Of a stretch of 64,000 nt of DNA, positions 16,780-24,735 are shown piece after piece (positions within the stretch are counted from its first letter, which is position 1; every line of letters begins with the position of its first letter). The stretch lies in contig PENC01000002.1 in assembly GCA_003674045.1 (NCBI GenBank), positions 496,001 to 560,000 of the forward strand, given 5' to 3'. Origin of the DNA: Streptomyces griseocarneus. Its GTDB lineage: Bacteria; Actinomycetota; Actinomycetes; Streptomycetales; Streptomycetaceae. The notes beneath the pieces are model-generated. The model was not told where the DNA came from, did not search any database, and worked only from the letters and a program-made list of their open reading frames with translations. A program made the translations under genes and the position numbers.

Positions 16780-17592
16780 GTGCGGCGTTCCATCATTCTC
16801 GCCGGTGCCGTCGTCTTACTGTGCTCGGCGTGCTCGGCTTCCAATGGCTCGCCGAAGGAGAGCAGGACATCCACGTCCGCGGCCCCGAGCGCCGAGGCGA
16901 CAGCGATACGCGACGCGGTGGAGGCGACAACGAAGAGCAGTGCCCGGGTCACCGAGCAGGTCATATACAGCGATGGCACCCGGGGCTTCGCGATATCTGT
17001 CACGGGCGGCCTCGACTTCGCCGGCGGCCGAGGGCATCTGAAGGCGACGATGCTGGGCCAGACGGTCCTCGACCCGCTCGACGAGGTGTTCACGAAGGGA
17101 ACCGTCTACGTCAAGATGGCCCTGCACATGGCCGACGACCCTACTTGGTGGTCCGCCCCCCGGGACAAGGCCGAGGCCCACTACTTCCTCCGCGCTCCAC
17201 TGAACGACCCCGAGCACCTTCTGCGCCAGCTGGCACGGATGCGCAAGCCCACGAAGGTCGGCGAGGAGAAGGTGAACGGCGTACCGGCCGTGCACTACCG
17301 CGGCTGGCTCGACCACGAGACGCTCAAGCTCCGGCTCTCGAAGGACAGACGCGACGGCCTGGATATGGTGCGGAGCACGATGAACGGCGATATCCCCGCC
17401 CCCGCGGACGTCTGGGTCGACCGGAGCGGGCGGGTCGTCCGCGCCCGTACCACGCTCACCATGGAGCCGGGCAAAGCCACGACCACGATGGACCTGACGG
17501 ACCATGGCGCGCCCGTGGAGACACCGCCCGTCCCCTCCGGAGCCAATGCCTTGAGCCCGGAGGACATGGGCGGCGACCCGCGCATGGGCTGA
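16780..17592 (+). CDS. Secreted lipoprotein, LppX/LprG- or LolA-like
   Basis: The protein has 270 residues from a GTG at 16780 preceded by GAGGGA. A lipoprotein signal ends in VVLLCSACSAS, with the lipidated Cys at about residue 18. The mature part starts with a Ser/Ala linker and continues with beta-rich sequence such as ISVTGGLDFAGGRGHLKATM, VYVKMALHM and VPAVHYRGWLDHETLKLRLS. This resembles the LppX/LprAFG or LolA half-barrel that carries lipids. The Leu13 codon is TTA, so translation may depend on the bldA tRNA. It stands alone between terminators and a convergent ferredoxin gene. Confidence 0.65.
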   Translation: MRRSIILAGAVVLLCSACSASNGSPKESRTSTSAAPSAEATAIRDAVEATTKSSARVTEQVIYSDGTRGFAISVTGGLDFAGGRGHLKATMLGQTVLDPLDEVFTKGTVYVKMALHMADDPTWWSAPRDKAEAHYFLRAPLNDPEHLLRQLARMRKPTKVGEEKVNGVPAVHYRGWLDHETLKLRLSKDRRDGLDMVRSTMNGDIPAPADVWVDRSGRVVRARTTLTMEPGKATTTMDLTDHGAPVETPPVPSGANALSPEDMGGDPRMG

Positions 17593-17607
17593 GCCCCGCA
17601 CCCATCC

Positions 17608-17847
17608 TCACTCCCCCGGCGGGAAAACCGCCTCCCCCGCACTCCCCCGGATCGTGATCGCCTCCACCGGGCACCCCTCCGCCGCCTCCAGCACCGCGTC
17701 GGAGGGAAGGATCACCTCCTCCACCGGGCGGGAGCGACGCGCGTCGTCCAGCCGAAAGGCGTCCGGCGCCGTCGCCGCGCACAGGCCCGAGCCGACGCAG
17801 AGGTCACGGTCCACGGTGAGCCGCCAGCTGTCATCGCCCGGTTTCAC
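17608..17847 (-). CDS. 3Fe-4S type ferredoxin
   Basis: The protein has 79 residues from a GTG at 17847 that overlaps the aldehyde dehydrogenase stop (GTGA). Three cysteines fit a 3Fe-4S ferredoxin: DLCVGSGLCAATAPDAF gives Cys-x5-Cys, and EAAEGCPVEAI gives the distal Cys-Pro. Such ferredoxins donate electrons to cytochromes P450 in Streptomyces. The only P450 in the window is the cyp125-like gene at 36.0 kb, whose promoter shares an operator with this operon, so it is a plausible partner. That link is inference. Confidence 0.85.
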   Translation of the reverse strand: MKPGDDSWRLTVDRDLCVGSGLCAATAPDAFRLDDARRSRPVEEVILPSDAVLEAAEGCPVEAITIRGSAGEAVFPPGE

Positions 17848-19301
17848 GCCTCGTATCCCGCCGGGAGATGGATCATCTTGTGCTCCAGGTACGCCTCGAA
17901 CCCCTCGGGGCCGAATTCGCGGCCCAGGCCGGAGTTCTTGTAGCCGCCGAAGGGGCCGAGCATGTCGAGGCTGAAGGTGTTGACGGAATACGTACCGGTG
18001 CGGACGCGGCGGGCGACGGCGACGCCGCGTTCGACGTCGCGGGTCCAGACGCTGCCGGACAGCCCGTAGTCGGAGTCGTCGGCGATACGGACGGCCTCCT
18101 CCTCGTCCTCGTACGGCAGCAGGCAGATCACCGGCCCGAAGATCTCCTCGCGGGCGACCCGCATCGTATTGGTGACCTCGCCGAAGAGGGTCGGCTCGAC
18201 GTACCAGCCGCGCTCGCGGGCTGCCGGGCGGCCACCGCCCGCGAGGACCTTCGCCCCCTCCTGCTGCCCGAGCGCGATGTAGTCGAGCGAACGCCTCTGC
18301 TGCCGCTGCGCGACAAGAGGGCCGACCTGCGTGGCCGGATCGAGAGGGTCGCCCACGACAAGCGCGTCCGCCGCGGCAGCAAAGCGCTCCGCCAGCTCCT
18401 CGTAGTGAGCACGGGGAACGAGAATGCGGGTCTGGGCGACGCACGCCTGGCCGTTGTTCATCCACGCCGACGGCACGATGCCCGCGACGGCCGCCTCCAG
18501 ATCCGCGTCCGGCAGGACGATCGCCGCCGACTTCCCGCCCAGCTCCAGCGTGACCCGCGTCAGATGACGGGCCGCGACCTCCATCACGCGCTTGCCCGAG
18601 GCGACGGAGCCGGTGAAGGACACCTTGTCGATGCCCGGGTGCCCCACCAGGTACTCGCCCACCTCCCGGCCCGCGGGCAGGATCGAGAGCACCCCCTCCG
18701 GCAGCCCGGCCTCGGCGGCGATCTCGGCGAGCAGATACGCGTCCAGGGGCGTCTCCGGCGCGGGCTTCAGGATCACCGAGCAGCCCGTGAGCAGCGCGGG
18801 TGCCAGCTTCGCGGCGGCCACGAACTGCGGCACGTTCCACGGCACGACCGCCGCGACCACCCCGACCGGCTCGCGCCGCACGAGCAGGGGCCCTAGCACC
18901 CCGGCCCGCCGCTCCTCGTACCGCAGGCCCTTGGCGACGCCGAGCGCGGTGTCCCAGACCATGACGGCCCCGAGGGCCTGGGCGAGCAGGCTCCAGGAGT
19001 ACGGGGAGCCGTTCTGCGCGGAGATCACCTTCGCGATCTCGTCGTGCCGGGCGGCGACACCGTCCTTGATCCGCGCGACGACGTCGAGCCGCTCGGCGAG
19101 GGGGCGCTCCGCCCAGACACCCGAGTCGAACGCGGTACGGGCCGCGGCCACCGCCCGGTCGACGTCCTCGCGCGTGGCGTGCGGCACACGCCCGATGACC
19201 TCCTCGGTGTGCGGCGAGACGACCTCGATGACGTCCCGGCCCGCCGGGTCGCTCATCCTGCCGCCGATGAAGAGCTGTCCGTACTCGACGATCTCCGGCA
19301 T
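17844..19301 (-). CDS. NAD(P)-dependent aldehyde dehydrogenase
   Basis: The protein has 485 residues from an ATG at 19301 with a purine-rich site upstream. It is a full-length ALDH-superfamily enzyme: VVPWNVPQFVAAAKLAPALL, cofactor region FTGSVASGKRV, general base in LELGGKSAAIV, catalytic Cys in NNGQACVAQTRILV, and the C-terminal FGGYKNSGLGREFGPEG. It oxidises an aldehyde to an acid. The coupled ferredoxin gene and a shared operator with the P450 gene suggest it acts on aldehydes made by P450 oxidation, for example of steroid or terpenoid side chains. The substrate is not proven. Confidence 0.88.
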   Translation of the reverse strand: MPEIVEYGQLFIGGRMSDPAGRDVIEVVSPHTEEVIGRVPHATREDVDRAVAAARTAFDSGVWAERPLAERLDVVARIKDGVAARHDEIAKVISAQNGSPYSWSLLAQALGAVMVWDTALGVAKGLRYEERRAGVLGPLLVRREPVGVVAAVVPWNVPQFVAAAKLAPALLTGCSVILKPAPETPLDAYLLAEIAAEAGLPEGVLSILPAGREVGEYLVGHPGIDKVSFTGSVASGKRVMEVAARHLTRVTLELGGKSAAIVLPDADLEAAVAGIVPSAWMNNGQACVAQTRILVPRAHYEELAERFAAAADALVVGDPLDPATQVGPLVAQRQQRRSLDYIALGQQEGAKVLAGGGRPAARERGWYVEPTLFGEVTNTMRVAREEIFGPVICLLPYEDEEEAVRIADDSDYGLSGSVWTRDVERGVAVARRVRTGTYSVNTFSLDMLGPFGGYKNSGLGREFGPEGFEAYLEHKMIHLPAGYEA

Positions 19302-19330
19302 CTTCCCGCCGCCTTCCGCGGGTCCCAGTT

Positions 19331-19349
19331 TTCTGACGTCTCGTCAGAA
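19331..19349. promoter_or_regulatory. Palindromic operator before the ALDH operon
   Basis: TTCTGACG-TCT-CGTCAGAA is a perfect 8-bp inverted repeat 30 bases before the ALDH start. A 6/8 version lies 22 bases before the P450 start at 35971-35989. The size and symmetry suit a TetR-family dimer. It is distinct from the KstR box. Confidence 0.65.
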
Positions 19350-19408
19350 CGGGATACCAGCTCCCGCCGGAGCGGGCAATGGGACGCACACACCCCCTAC
19401 GGACGGCC

Positions 19409-19545
19409 GACGTCCGGTGGAGGGGGTGGGGCCGGAGGGCGGGTTCTGGAACGACGGTGCATCGTCACGGCTCCCTGTACGAATCAGCCGCACGCACCGC
19501 GTTCCAGGTTCCGGCCCGGAGGCCGCGCCCCCGGCCCACACACCA
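19409..19545. repeat. Long palindromic repeat element, copy 1
   Basis: This is an imperfect inverted repeat. The left arm runs GGGGCCGGAGGGCGGG then TTCTGGAACGACGGTGCA, and the right arm runs GCACCGCGTTCCAGG then CGCCCCCGGCCC. A close copy lies at 34264-34398, and both are followed at once by a copy of the short hairpin repeat. No coding sequence is seen within it. Confidence 0.7.
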
Positions 19546-19548
19546 CCC

Positions 19549-19612
19549 AGGGGCGCGGGGCTGTGACATTGTGCGGCTCCGCCGCGCGGGCGCGACCAGC
19601 CACAAACCGGCC
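19549..19612 (+). repeat. Dispersed hairpin repeat, copy 2 (long form)
   Basis: The copy runs from GGGGCGCGGGG through an insert with the hairpin GCGGCTCCGCCGC to GCGCGACCAGCCAC. It adjoins the long palindromic element and precedes the cobalamin riboswitch. Confidence 0.8.
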
Positions 19613-19639
19613 CGCACCCGCCGACCACCGGAGGCTAAA

Positions 19640-19800
19640 GTAACCATGACAACTTCATGCGCCTCGGAACGGGGAAAGCCGGTGCAAATCCGGCGCTGAC
19701 CCGCAACCGTGATCGCGGCCCCGCGCCCAGCGGACCCGCGTGAGCCGGATCACCCGATCCCGGGCGCGACAGGCTCCCGGACCAGGTCGCACCCGAAACG
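19640..19800 (+). ncRNA. Cobalamin (B12) riboswitch
   Basis: The conserved B12-box region is at 19676-19712: AAGCCGGTGCAAATCCGG followed by CGCTGACCCGCAACCGTGA, then a GCCGGA element at 19744-19749. This is the hallmark core of adenosylcobalamin-type riboswitches. It lies about 150 bases before a five-gene operon read as a B12 ECF transporter. High cobalamin is expected to lower expression. The outer ends are approximate. Confidence 0.92.
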
Positions 19801-19950
19801 GTGCCCCCGGTCCGCCGGCACCGTCGAGGTAAGCGGGGCCCGAGCCCGGTGCCACCGCCCGTGTCGCGGAGGGGTCACCGTGCGCGGCCGCGTCACCGTC
19901 GCGGGCCACGACACCCGCAGTGACACCCACCGAGAGGCACCGACAACCCC

Positions 19951-21240
19951 ATGGCCCCCTCCCTCGCCGTCCACGCGCGCCGCGGCGCCGCGGCCCTGGC
20001 CACCGCCGCCGTCCTGAGCGGCGGAGCCATGGCGCCCGTCGCCTTCGCCGCCGACTCGCCGTCCTCCGCCACCGTCCCCGGCCTGTTCGGCTCGGCGGAC
20101 CCCAAGTACGACGGTGTCTTCCGGCAGTCGCTGGCCCTGCTCGCGCAGCACACTGCGGGCGTGACGCCCGTGAAGCCCGCGGTCGAGTGGCTCACGGCGC
20201 AGCAGTGCGCGGACGGCGGCTTCACCGCGTACCGCGCGGACGCGGGCAAGCCCTGCGACCCGAAGACCCCGCTGGACACCAACGCGACGTCCGCCGCCGT
20301 CCAGGCGCTGGCCGCGCTCGGCGGGCACGGCCCGGCCGTGACGAAGGCCGTCGGCTGGCTGAAGTCCGTCCAGAACGAGGACGGCGGCTGGAGCTACAAC
20401 CCGGGCGGCCCGAGCGACGCCAACTCCACCTCGATCGTGATCGGCGCGCTGACGGCGGCGGGCGAGGACGCCGCGAAGGTCACTTCCAAGAAGGGCCGGT
20501 CCGCGTACGACGGACTGCTCGCCTTCCAGCTCGGCTGCGACGCCGCCGAGGCCGACCGCGGCGCGTCCGCCTTCCAGCCGGACAAGGGCAAGCTCGTCGC
20601 CAACGCCGACGCCACGGCCGCGCTGGCCCTGGCCGGGCTGGGCAAGGGCTACGCGGTCGCCTCCGCGGGCAAGGACAACACCGACCCGAAGCCGCTGTCC
20701 TGCAACGGCGACGAGGCCGGGACCTCCGACCCGAAGGCCGCCGCGGGGGCGGCGGCCGCGTACCTCGCGCAGACCATGGGCAAGGAGCAGGACGGCCCGC
20801 ACCTGACCGCCCTGGCGCCGGGCGCCGACAAGCCCGCGCCGGACTACGGCAACACCGCCGAGACCGTGATCGCCCTCGCCGCGGGCGGGCACCGCGACGC
20901 CGCCGAGAAGCCGCTGAAGTGGCTGGAGCAGAACTCCGCCGCGTGGGCGAAGCAGGCGGGCCCGGCGGCGTACGCCCAGCTCGTGCTGGCCGCGCACGCC
21001 GCGGGCGCGAACCCGCGCGACTTCGGCGGCGCCGACCTCGTCGGCCAGCTGGCCGCGACGGGTCCGAAGGCGGACGCGGGCTCCCCGTCGGCCTCCGAGG
21101 AGCCGAAGAAGGAAGAGAAGAAGGAGAAGAAGGACAGCGGCAGCGGCTCCGGCACGTGGTGGGTCGTCGGCGCCTTCTTCGTCGCGAGCGTGGGCGTGGG
21201 CTTCCTGCTGAGCGGCCGCAAGAAGAAGAACCAGCCGTGA
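19951..21240 (+). CDS. Cell-surface alpha-toroid protein (intrinsic factor/prenyltransferase-like fold)
   Basis: The protein has 429 residues from an ATG at 19951, with GAGAGG about 13 bases upstream. A signal peptide covers residues 1-33. Repeated helical segments with Asp/Gly-Gly turns follow (QQCADGGFTAYR, NEDGGWSYNPGG), the pattern of alpha6-alpha6 barrels in prenyltransferases and in the alpha-domain of intrinsic factor and transcobalamin. A charged linker (KEEKKEKKDS) leads to a C-terminal membrane anchor (VGAFFVASVGVGFLLS) with a basic end. It is the first gene after the B12 riboswitch and is coupled to the next one. It is inferred to be an extracellular cobalamin binder. Confidence 0.75.
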   Translation: MAPSLAVHARRGAAALATAAVLSGGAMAPVAFAADSPSSATVPGLFGSADPKYDGVFRQSLALLAQHTAGVTPVKPAVEWLTAQQCADGGFTAYRADAGKPCDPKTPLDTNATSAAVQALAALGGHGPAVTKAVGWLKSVQNEDGGWSYNPGGPSDANSTSIVIGALTAAGEDAAKVTSKKGRSAYDGLLAFQLGCDAAEADRGASAFQPDKGKLVANADATAALALAGLGKGYAVASAGKDNTDPKPLSCNGDEAGTSDPKAAAGAAAAYLAQTMGKEQDGPHLTALAPGADKPAPDYGNTAETVIALAAGGHRDAAEKPLKWLEQNSAAWAKQAGPAAYAQLVLAAHAAGANPRDFGGADLVGQLAATGPKADAGSPSASEEPKKEEKKEKKDSGSGSGTWWVVGAFFVASVGVGFLLSGRKKKNQP

Positions 21241-21905
21241 GCCGTCCGCTGCGCGGGCTCGGTGCCCTGCTGCTCGCCGGTTTCCTCGCCGTGTTCGCGA
21301 TGGCGCCCGCGCACGCGGCCGGTTACCGCTACTGGTCGTTCTGGGAGGCCAAGGACGGCTCCTGGGCGTACGCCACCCAAGGCCCGGCCACGGCCCGCCC
21401 CGGCGACGGCGAGACGATCGGCTTCCGGTTCGCCGTCAGCGAGGACTCCGGCAACGCCGCCGAGCCCGGCGCCGCACCCGGCTTCGGTGCCGTGTGCGAC
21501 AGCACCCCGGCCGAGGACGGCCGCAAGCGCGTCGCCGTCGTCGTCGACTTCGGCTCGGCCGCCGACGCGCCGTCCGGCGAGAAGCCGCCCGCGGCCCGTA
21601 CGGCGTGCGCGCAGGTCGACAAGGACGCGAGCGCGGGTGAGGTGCTGGCGGCCGTCGCCAAGCCGCTGCGCTACAACTCCTCCGCCCTGCTGTGCGCCAT
21701 CGCGGGCTACCCGAGGACGGGCTGCGGCGAGCAGGTGGCCGACGGCGCGAAGAAGAGCGAAGCGCCGTCGACCGCTTCGAAGCCCGACAACGATTCCGGC
21801 AGCGAGGACAGCGGCCCCTCCGCGGGCCTGATCGGCGGCATCGCCGCGGTCGTCGTCCTCGGCGCGGCGGCCGTCTGGCAGACCCGCCGCCGCAAGCGCG
21901 GATGA
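21237..21905 (+). CDS. Anchored surface protein of the B12 operon
   Basis: The protein has 222 residues from a GTG at 21237 overlapping the previous stop (GTGA). It has an N-terminal signal peptide (about residues 1-27, LLAGFLAVFAMAPAHA), a domain starting YRYWSFWEAKDGSWAYATQG with four Cys residues that could form disulfides, a Ser/Asp linker, and a C-terminal helix IGGIAAVVVLGAAAVW ending RRRKRG. Similar proteins sit in this operon in other Streptomyces (the SCO2322 type, from memory). Human intrinsic factor joins an alpha-barrel to a second small domain. This protein may be the separate second half of such a receptor, which is speculation. Confidence 0.65.
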   Translation: MSRPLRGLGALLLAGFLAVFAMAPAHAAGYRYWSFWEAKDGSWAYATQGPATARPGDGETIGFRFAVSEDSGNAAEPGAAPGFGAVCDSTPAEDGRKRVAVVVDFGSAADAPSGEKPPAARTACAQVDKDASAGEVLAAVAKPLRYNSSALLCAIAGYPRTGCGEQVADGAKKSEAPSTASKPDNDSGSEDSGPSAGLIGGIAAVVVLGAAAVWQTRRRKRG

Positions 21906-23110
21906 CCACGGACACCCCGACGCGCGCACCCGGCGGCCGCCTCCCCCGCCCCGCAAGGGGCGCGGGGCTGTCACATTCTGCGGCTCCGCCGCGTGAGCGC
22001 GACCAGCGGCGGCCACGCGCCACCCGGGCGGAAACCCTCCACGCAGGAGCGTGGTGGCTCTGGGCCCTCGGCCTGGCCACCGCCGCCTCCCGCACCACGA
22101 ACCCCCTCCTGCTCGGCCTGCTCGTCAGCGTGGCCGGGTACGTCGTGGCGGCACGCCGTACGGACGCGCCGTGGGCCCGCTCGTACGGCGCGTTCCTCAA
22201 GCTCGGCCTGGCCGTCATCGGCATCCGGCTGGTCTTCGCGTTCGCCCTCGGTTCCCCGATCCCCGGAACGCACACCCTGGTGACGCTCCCGGAAGTGCCG
22301 CTGCCCGACTGGGCGCAGGGCGTGCGGATCGGGGGCCGCGTACACGCCGAGGGCCTGGTCTTCGCGCTGTACGACGGGCTGAAGCTGGCCGCGCTGCTGG
22401 TCTGCGTGGGCGCGGCGAACGCGCTCGCCAACCCGGCCCGGCTGCTGAAGTCCCTGCCGGGCGCGCTGTACGAGGCGGGGGTGGCGGTGGTCGTCGCGAT
22501 GACCTTCGCCCCGAACCTCGTCTCCGACGTACAGCGGCTGCGCGCCGCCCGACGGCTGCGCGGCCGCGCGGACCGTGGCCCCAAGGCCCTGCTCCAGGTG
22601 GGGCTGCCGGTGCTGGAGGGCGCGCTGGAACGTTCCGTTGCCCTGGCGGCGGCGATGGACGCACGCGGCTACGGCCGTACGGCCCGGGTCCCGCGCGCCG
22701 TACGGCACACCACGTCCGTACTGACGCTGGGCGGCCTGGTGGGTGTCTGCGCCGGGACGTACGGGCTGCTCGCCGACGCGGGCGCCGGGTACGGCACGCC
22801 GGTGCTGGTGGCCGGGCTGGCGGCGGCGCTGGCCGGGCTGTGGCTGGGCGGCCGCCGTTCGGCCCGTACGCGCTACCGCCCGGACCGCTGGGGCGTACGC
22901 GCCTGGCTCGTGTCGGCCTCGGGCGCGGCGGTGGCGGCGCTCATGGTGTGGGCGAACGGCTACGCGCCCGCCGCCCTGCACCCGCCCGCCGTACCGCTGA
23001 CCGCGCCGGAGCTGCCGCTGTGGCCCGCGGCGTCGATCCTGCTGGGGCTGCTGCCCGCGTTCGTGGCACCGGCCCCCGGCCCCCGCAGTCCCGAGGAGGA
23101 AGAGCAGTGA
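21902..23110 (+). CDS. ECF transporter T component (EcfT)
   Basis: The protein has 402 residues from an ATG at 21902 overlapping the previous stop (ATGA). Residues about 19-38 are encoded by a copy of the dispersed hairpin repeat, so the front is unusual. From about residue 50 come the hydrophobic helices of an energy-coupling T protein (WWLWALGLATAASRTTNPLL). The characteristic cytoplasmic coupling motifs with Ala-Arg-Gly follow: VQRLRAARRLRGRA and AMDARGYGR. EcfT links the S component to the ATPases. The gene lies inside a chain of four-base overlaps. Confidence 0.85.
   Translation: MTTDTPTRAPGGRLPRPARGAGLSHSAAPPRERDQRRPRATRAETLHAGAWWLWALGLATAASRTTNPLLLGLLVSVAGYVVAARRTDAPWARSYGAFLKLGLAVIGIRLVFAFALGSPIPGTHTLVTLPEVPLPDWAQGVRIGGRVHAEGLVFALYDGLKLAALLVCVGAANALANPARLLKSLPGALYEAGVAVVVAMTFAPNLVSDVQRLRAARRLRGRADRGPKALLQVGLPVLEGALERSVALAAAMDARGYGRTARVPRAVRHTTSVLTLGGLVGVCAGTYGLLADAGAGYGTPVLVAGLAAALAGLWLGGRRSARTRYRPDRWGVRAWLVSASGAAVAALMVWANGYAPAALHPPAVPLTAPELPLWPAASILLGLLPAFVAPAPGPRSPEEEEQ
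21949..22012 (+). repeat. Dispersed hairpin repeat, copy 3 (long form, inside ecfT)
   Basis: The copy reads GGGGCGCGGGGCTGTCACAT then the hairpin GCGGCTCCGCCGC then GCGCGACCAGC. It lies within the first 40 codons of the EcfT gene and is read without a stop. Confidence 0.8.
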
Positions 23111-24735
23111 TCCGGTTCGAGCAGGTGTCGGTCACGTACGGGGACGACACCGCGGCGCCCGCGCTCGACGGGGTGGACCTGACCGTTCCCGAGGGCGAGC
23201 TGTGCCTGCTGGTCGGGCCGTCGGGCGTCGGCAAGTCGACGCTGCTGGGCACGGTCAGCGGCCTCGTACCGCACTTCACGGGCGGTACGCTGCGCGGCCG
23301 TGTCACCGTCGCGGGCCGTGACACCCGTACGCACCGGCCGCGCGAACTCGCCGATGTGGTCGGCACCGTGGGCCAGGACCCGCTCGCCCATTTCGTCACC
23401 GACACCGTCGAGGACGAGCTCGCCTACGGCATGGAGTCCCTCGGCGTCGCGCCCGCCGTGATGCGCCGCCGGGTGGAGGAGACCCTGGACCTGCTGGGCC
23501 TGGCCGGCCTGCGCGACCGGCCGCTCGCCACGCTGTCCGGCGGGCAGCAGCAGCGCGTGGCCATCGGCTCGGTGCTGACCACCCACCCGAAGGTGCTGGT
23601 CCTCGACGAGCCGACGTCCGCGCTGGACCCGGGCGCGGCGGAGGAGGTCCTGGCCGTGCTCCAGCGCCTCGTCCACGACCTGGGCACCACGGTGCTGATG
23701 GCCGAGCACCGGCTGGAGCGCGTCGTGCAGTACGCGGACCAGGTCATCCTCCTCCCGGGCCCGGGCGAGGCCCCGGTGACCGGCACCCCGGCCGGGATGA
23801 TGGCGATATCGCCGGTCCGGCCGCCGGTCGTCTCCCTCGGCAGGCTGGCGGGCTGGTCGCCGCTGCCGCTGTCGGTACGGGACGCGCGGCGCCGGGCCGC
23901 TTCGCTGAAGGAGCGGTTGCCGGAGACGGAGGCGGCCCTGCCGAAGCCCCGCCGGGAGAGCGGGAAGGCCGGGTCGGAACCGGCCGAGGTCACCCACCTC
24001 TCCGTCCGCCACGGCCGCACCGCCGCCCTCCGTGACATCACCCTCACCGCCGCCCCCGGCGAGATCATCGCCGTCATGGGCCGCAACGGCGCGGGCAAGT
24101 CGACCCTGCTCCGCAGCCTCGTCGGCATGCACCGGCCGAACGGCGGCTCCGTACGCGTCGGCGGGGTCACCCCGCACCGTACGGCCCCGGCCGAGCTGCT
24201 GCGGCACGTCGGCCTCGTCCCGCAGGAGCCGCGCGACCTGCTGTACGCGGACACGGTCGGCGCGGAGTGCGCGGCGGCGGACGAGGACGCGGGGGCGGAG
24301 CCGGGCACGTGCCGGGCGCTCGTCTCGGAGCTGCTGCCCGGGGTGCCGGACGCGACGCACCCCCGTGACCTGTCCGAGGGCCAGCGCCTCGCGCTCGCCC
24401 TCGCCGTGGTGCTGGCGGCCCGCCCGCCGCTGCTCCTGCTGGACGAGCCGACGCGCGGCCTCGACTACGCGGCGAAGGAACGCCTGGTGGAGATCCTGCG
24501 CGGGCTGGCCGCCGAGGGCCATGCGATCGTCATGGCCACGCACGACGTGGAACTGGCGGCGGAGCTGGCGCACCGCGTCGTCGTCATCGCGGAGGGCGAG
24601 GTCGTCGCGGACGGCCCGACGGCGGAGGTGGTGGTCGCGTCCCCCGCGTTCGCGCCACAGGTCGCGAAGATCCTGGCGCCGCTGCCGTGGCTGACGGTGC
24701 CGCAGGTGCGGGCGGCGCTGGAGGAGGCCCGGTGA
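23107..24735 (+). CDS. ECF transporter ATPase, two fused ATP-binding domains
   Basis: The protein has 542 residues from a GTG at 23107 overlapping the EcfT stop. The first ATPase domain (about residues 1-230) has Walker A VGPSGVGKSTLL, signature LSGGQQQRVAIGS and Walker B VLVLDEPTSALD. The second (about 285-530) has MGRNGAGKSTLL, the signature-like LSEGQRLALALAV and LLLLDEPTRGLD. It thus combines EcfA1 and EcfA2 in one chain. It powers cobalamin import with EcfT and the S component. A 37-base part of its coding sequence (near 23295-23331) recurs at 34/37 identity in the operon leader. Confidence 0.88.
   Translation: MIRFEQVSVTYGDDTAAPALDGVDLTVPEGELCLLVGPSGVGKSTLLGTVSGLVPHFTGGTLRGRVTVAGRDTRTHRPRELADVVGTVGQDPLAHFVTDTVEDELAYGMESLGVAPAVMRRRVEETLDLLGLAGLRDRPLATLSGGQQQRVAIGSVLTTHPKVLVLDEPTSALDPGAAEEVLAVLQRLVHDLGTTVLMAEHRLERVVQYADQVILLPGPGEAPVTGTPAGMMAISPVRPPVVSLGRLAGWSPLPLSVRDARRRAASLKERLPETEAALPKPRRESGKAGSEPAEVTHLSVRHGRTAALRDITLTAAPGEIIAVMGRNGAGKSTLLRSLVGMHRPNGGSVRVGGVTPHRTAPAELLRHVGLVPQEPRDLLYADTVGAECAAADEDAGAEPGTCRALVSELLPGVPDATHPRDLSEGQRLALALAVVLAARPPLLLLDEPTRGLDYAAKERLVEILRGLAAEGHAIVMATHDVELAAELAHRVVVIAEGEVVADGPTAEVVVASPAFAPQVAKILAPLPWLTVPQVRAALEEAR

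Noticed and set aside
22051..23106. Upstream extension of the ECF ATPase frame to 22051
   Set aside because: The extra part lies in the shadow of ecfT. The GTG at 23107 overlaps the ecfT stop like every other junction in this operon.
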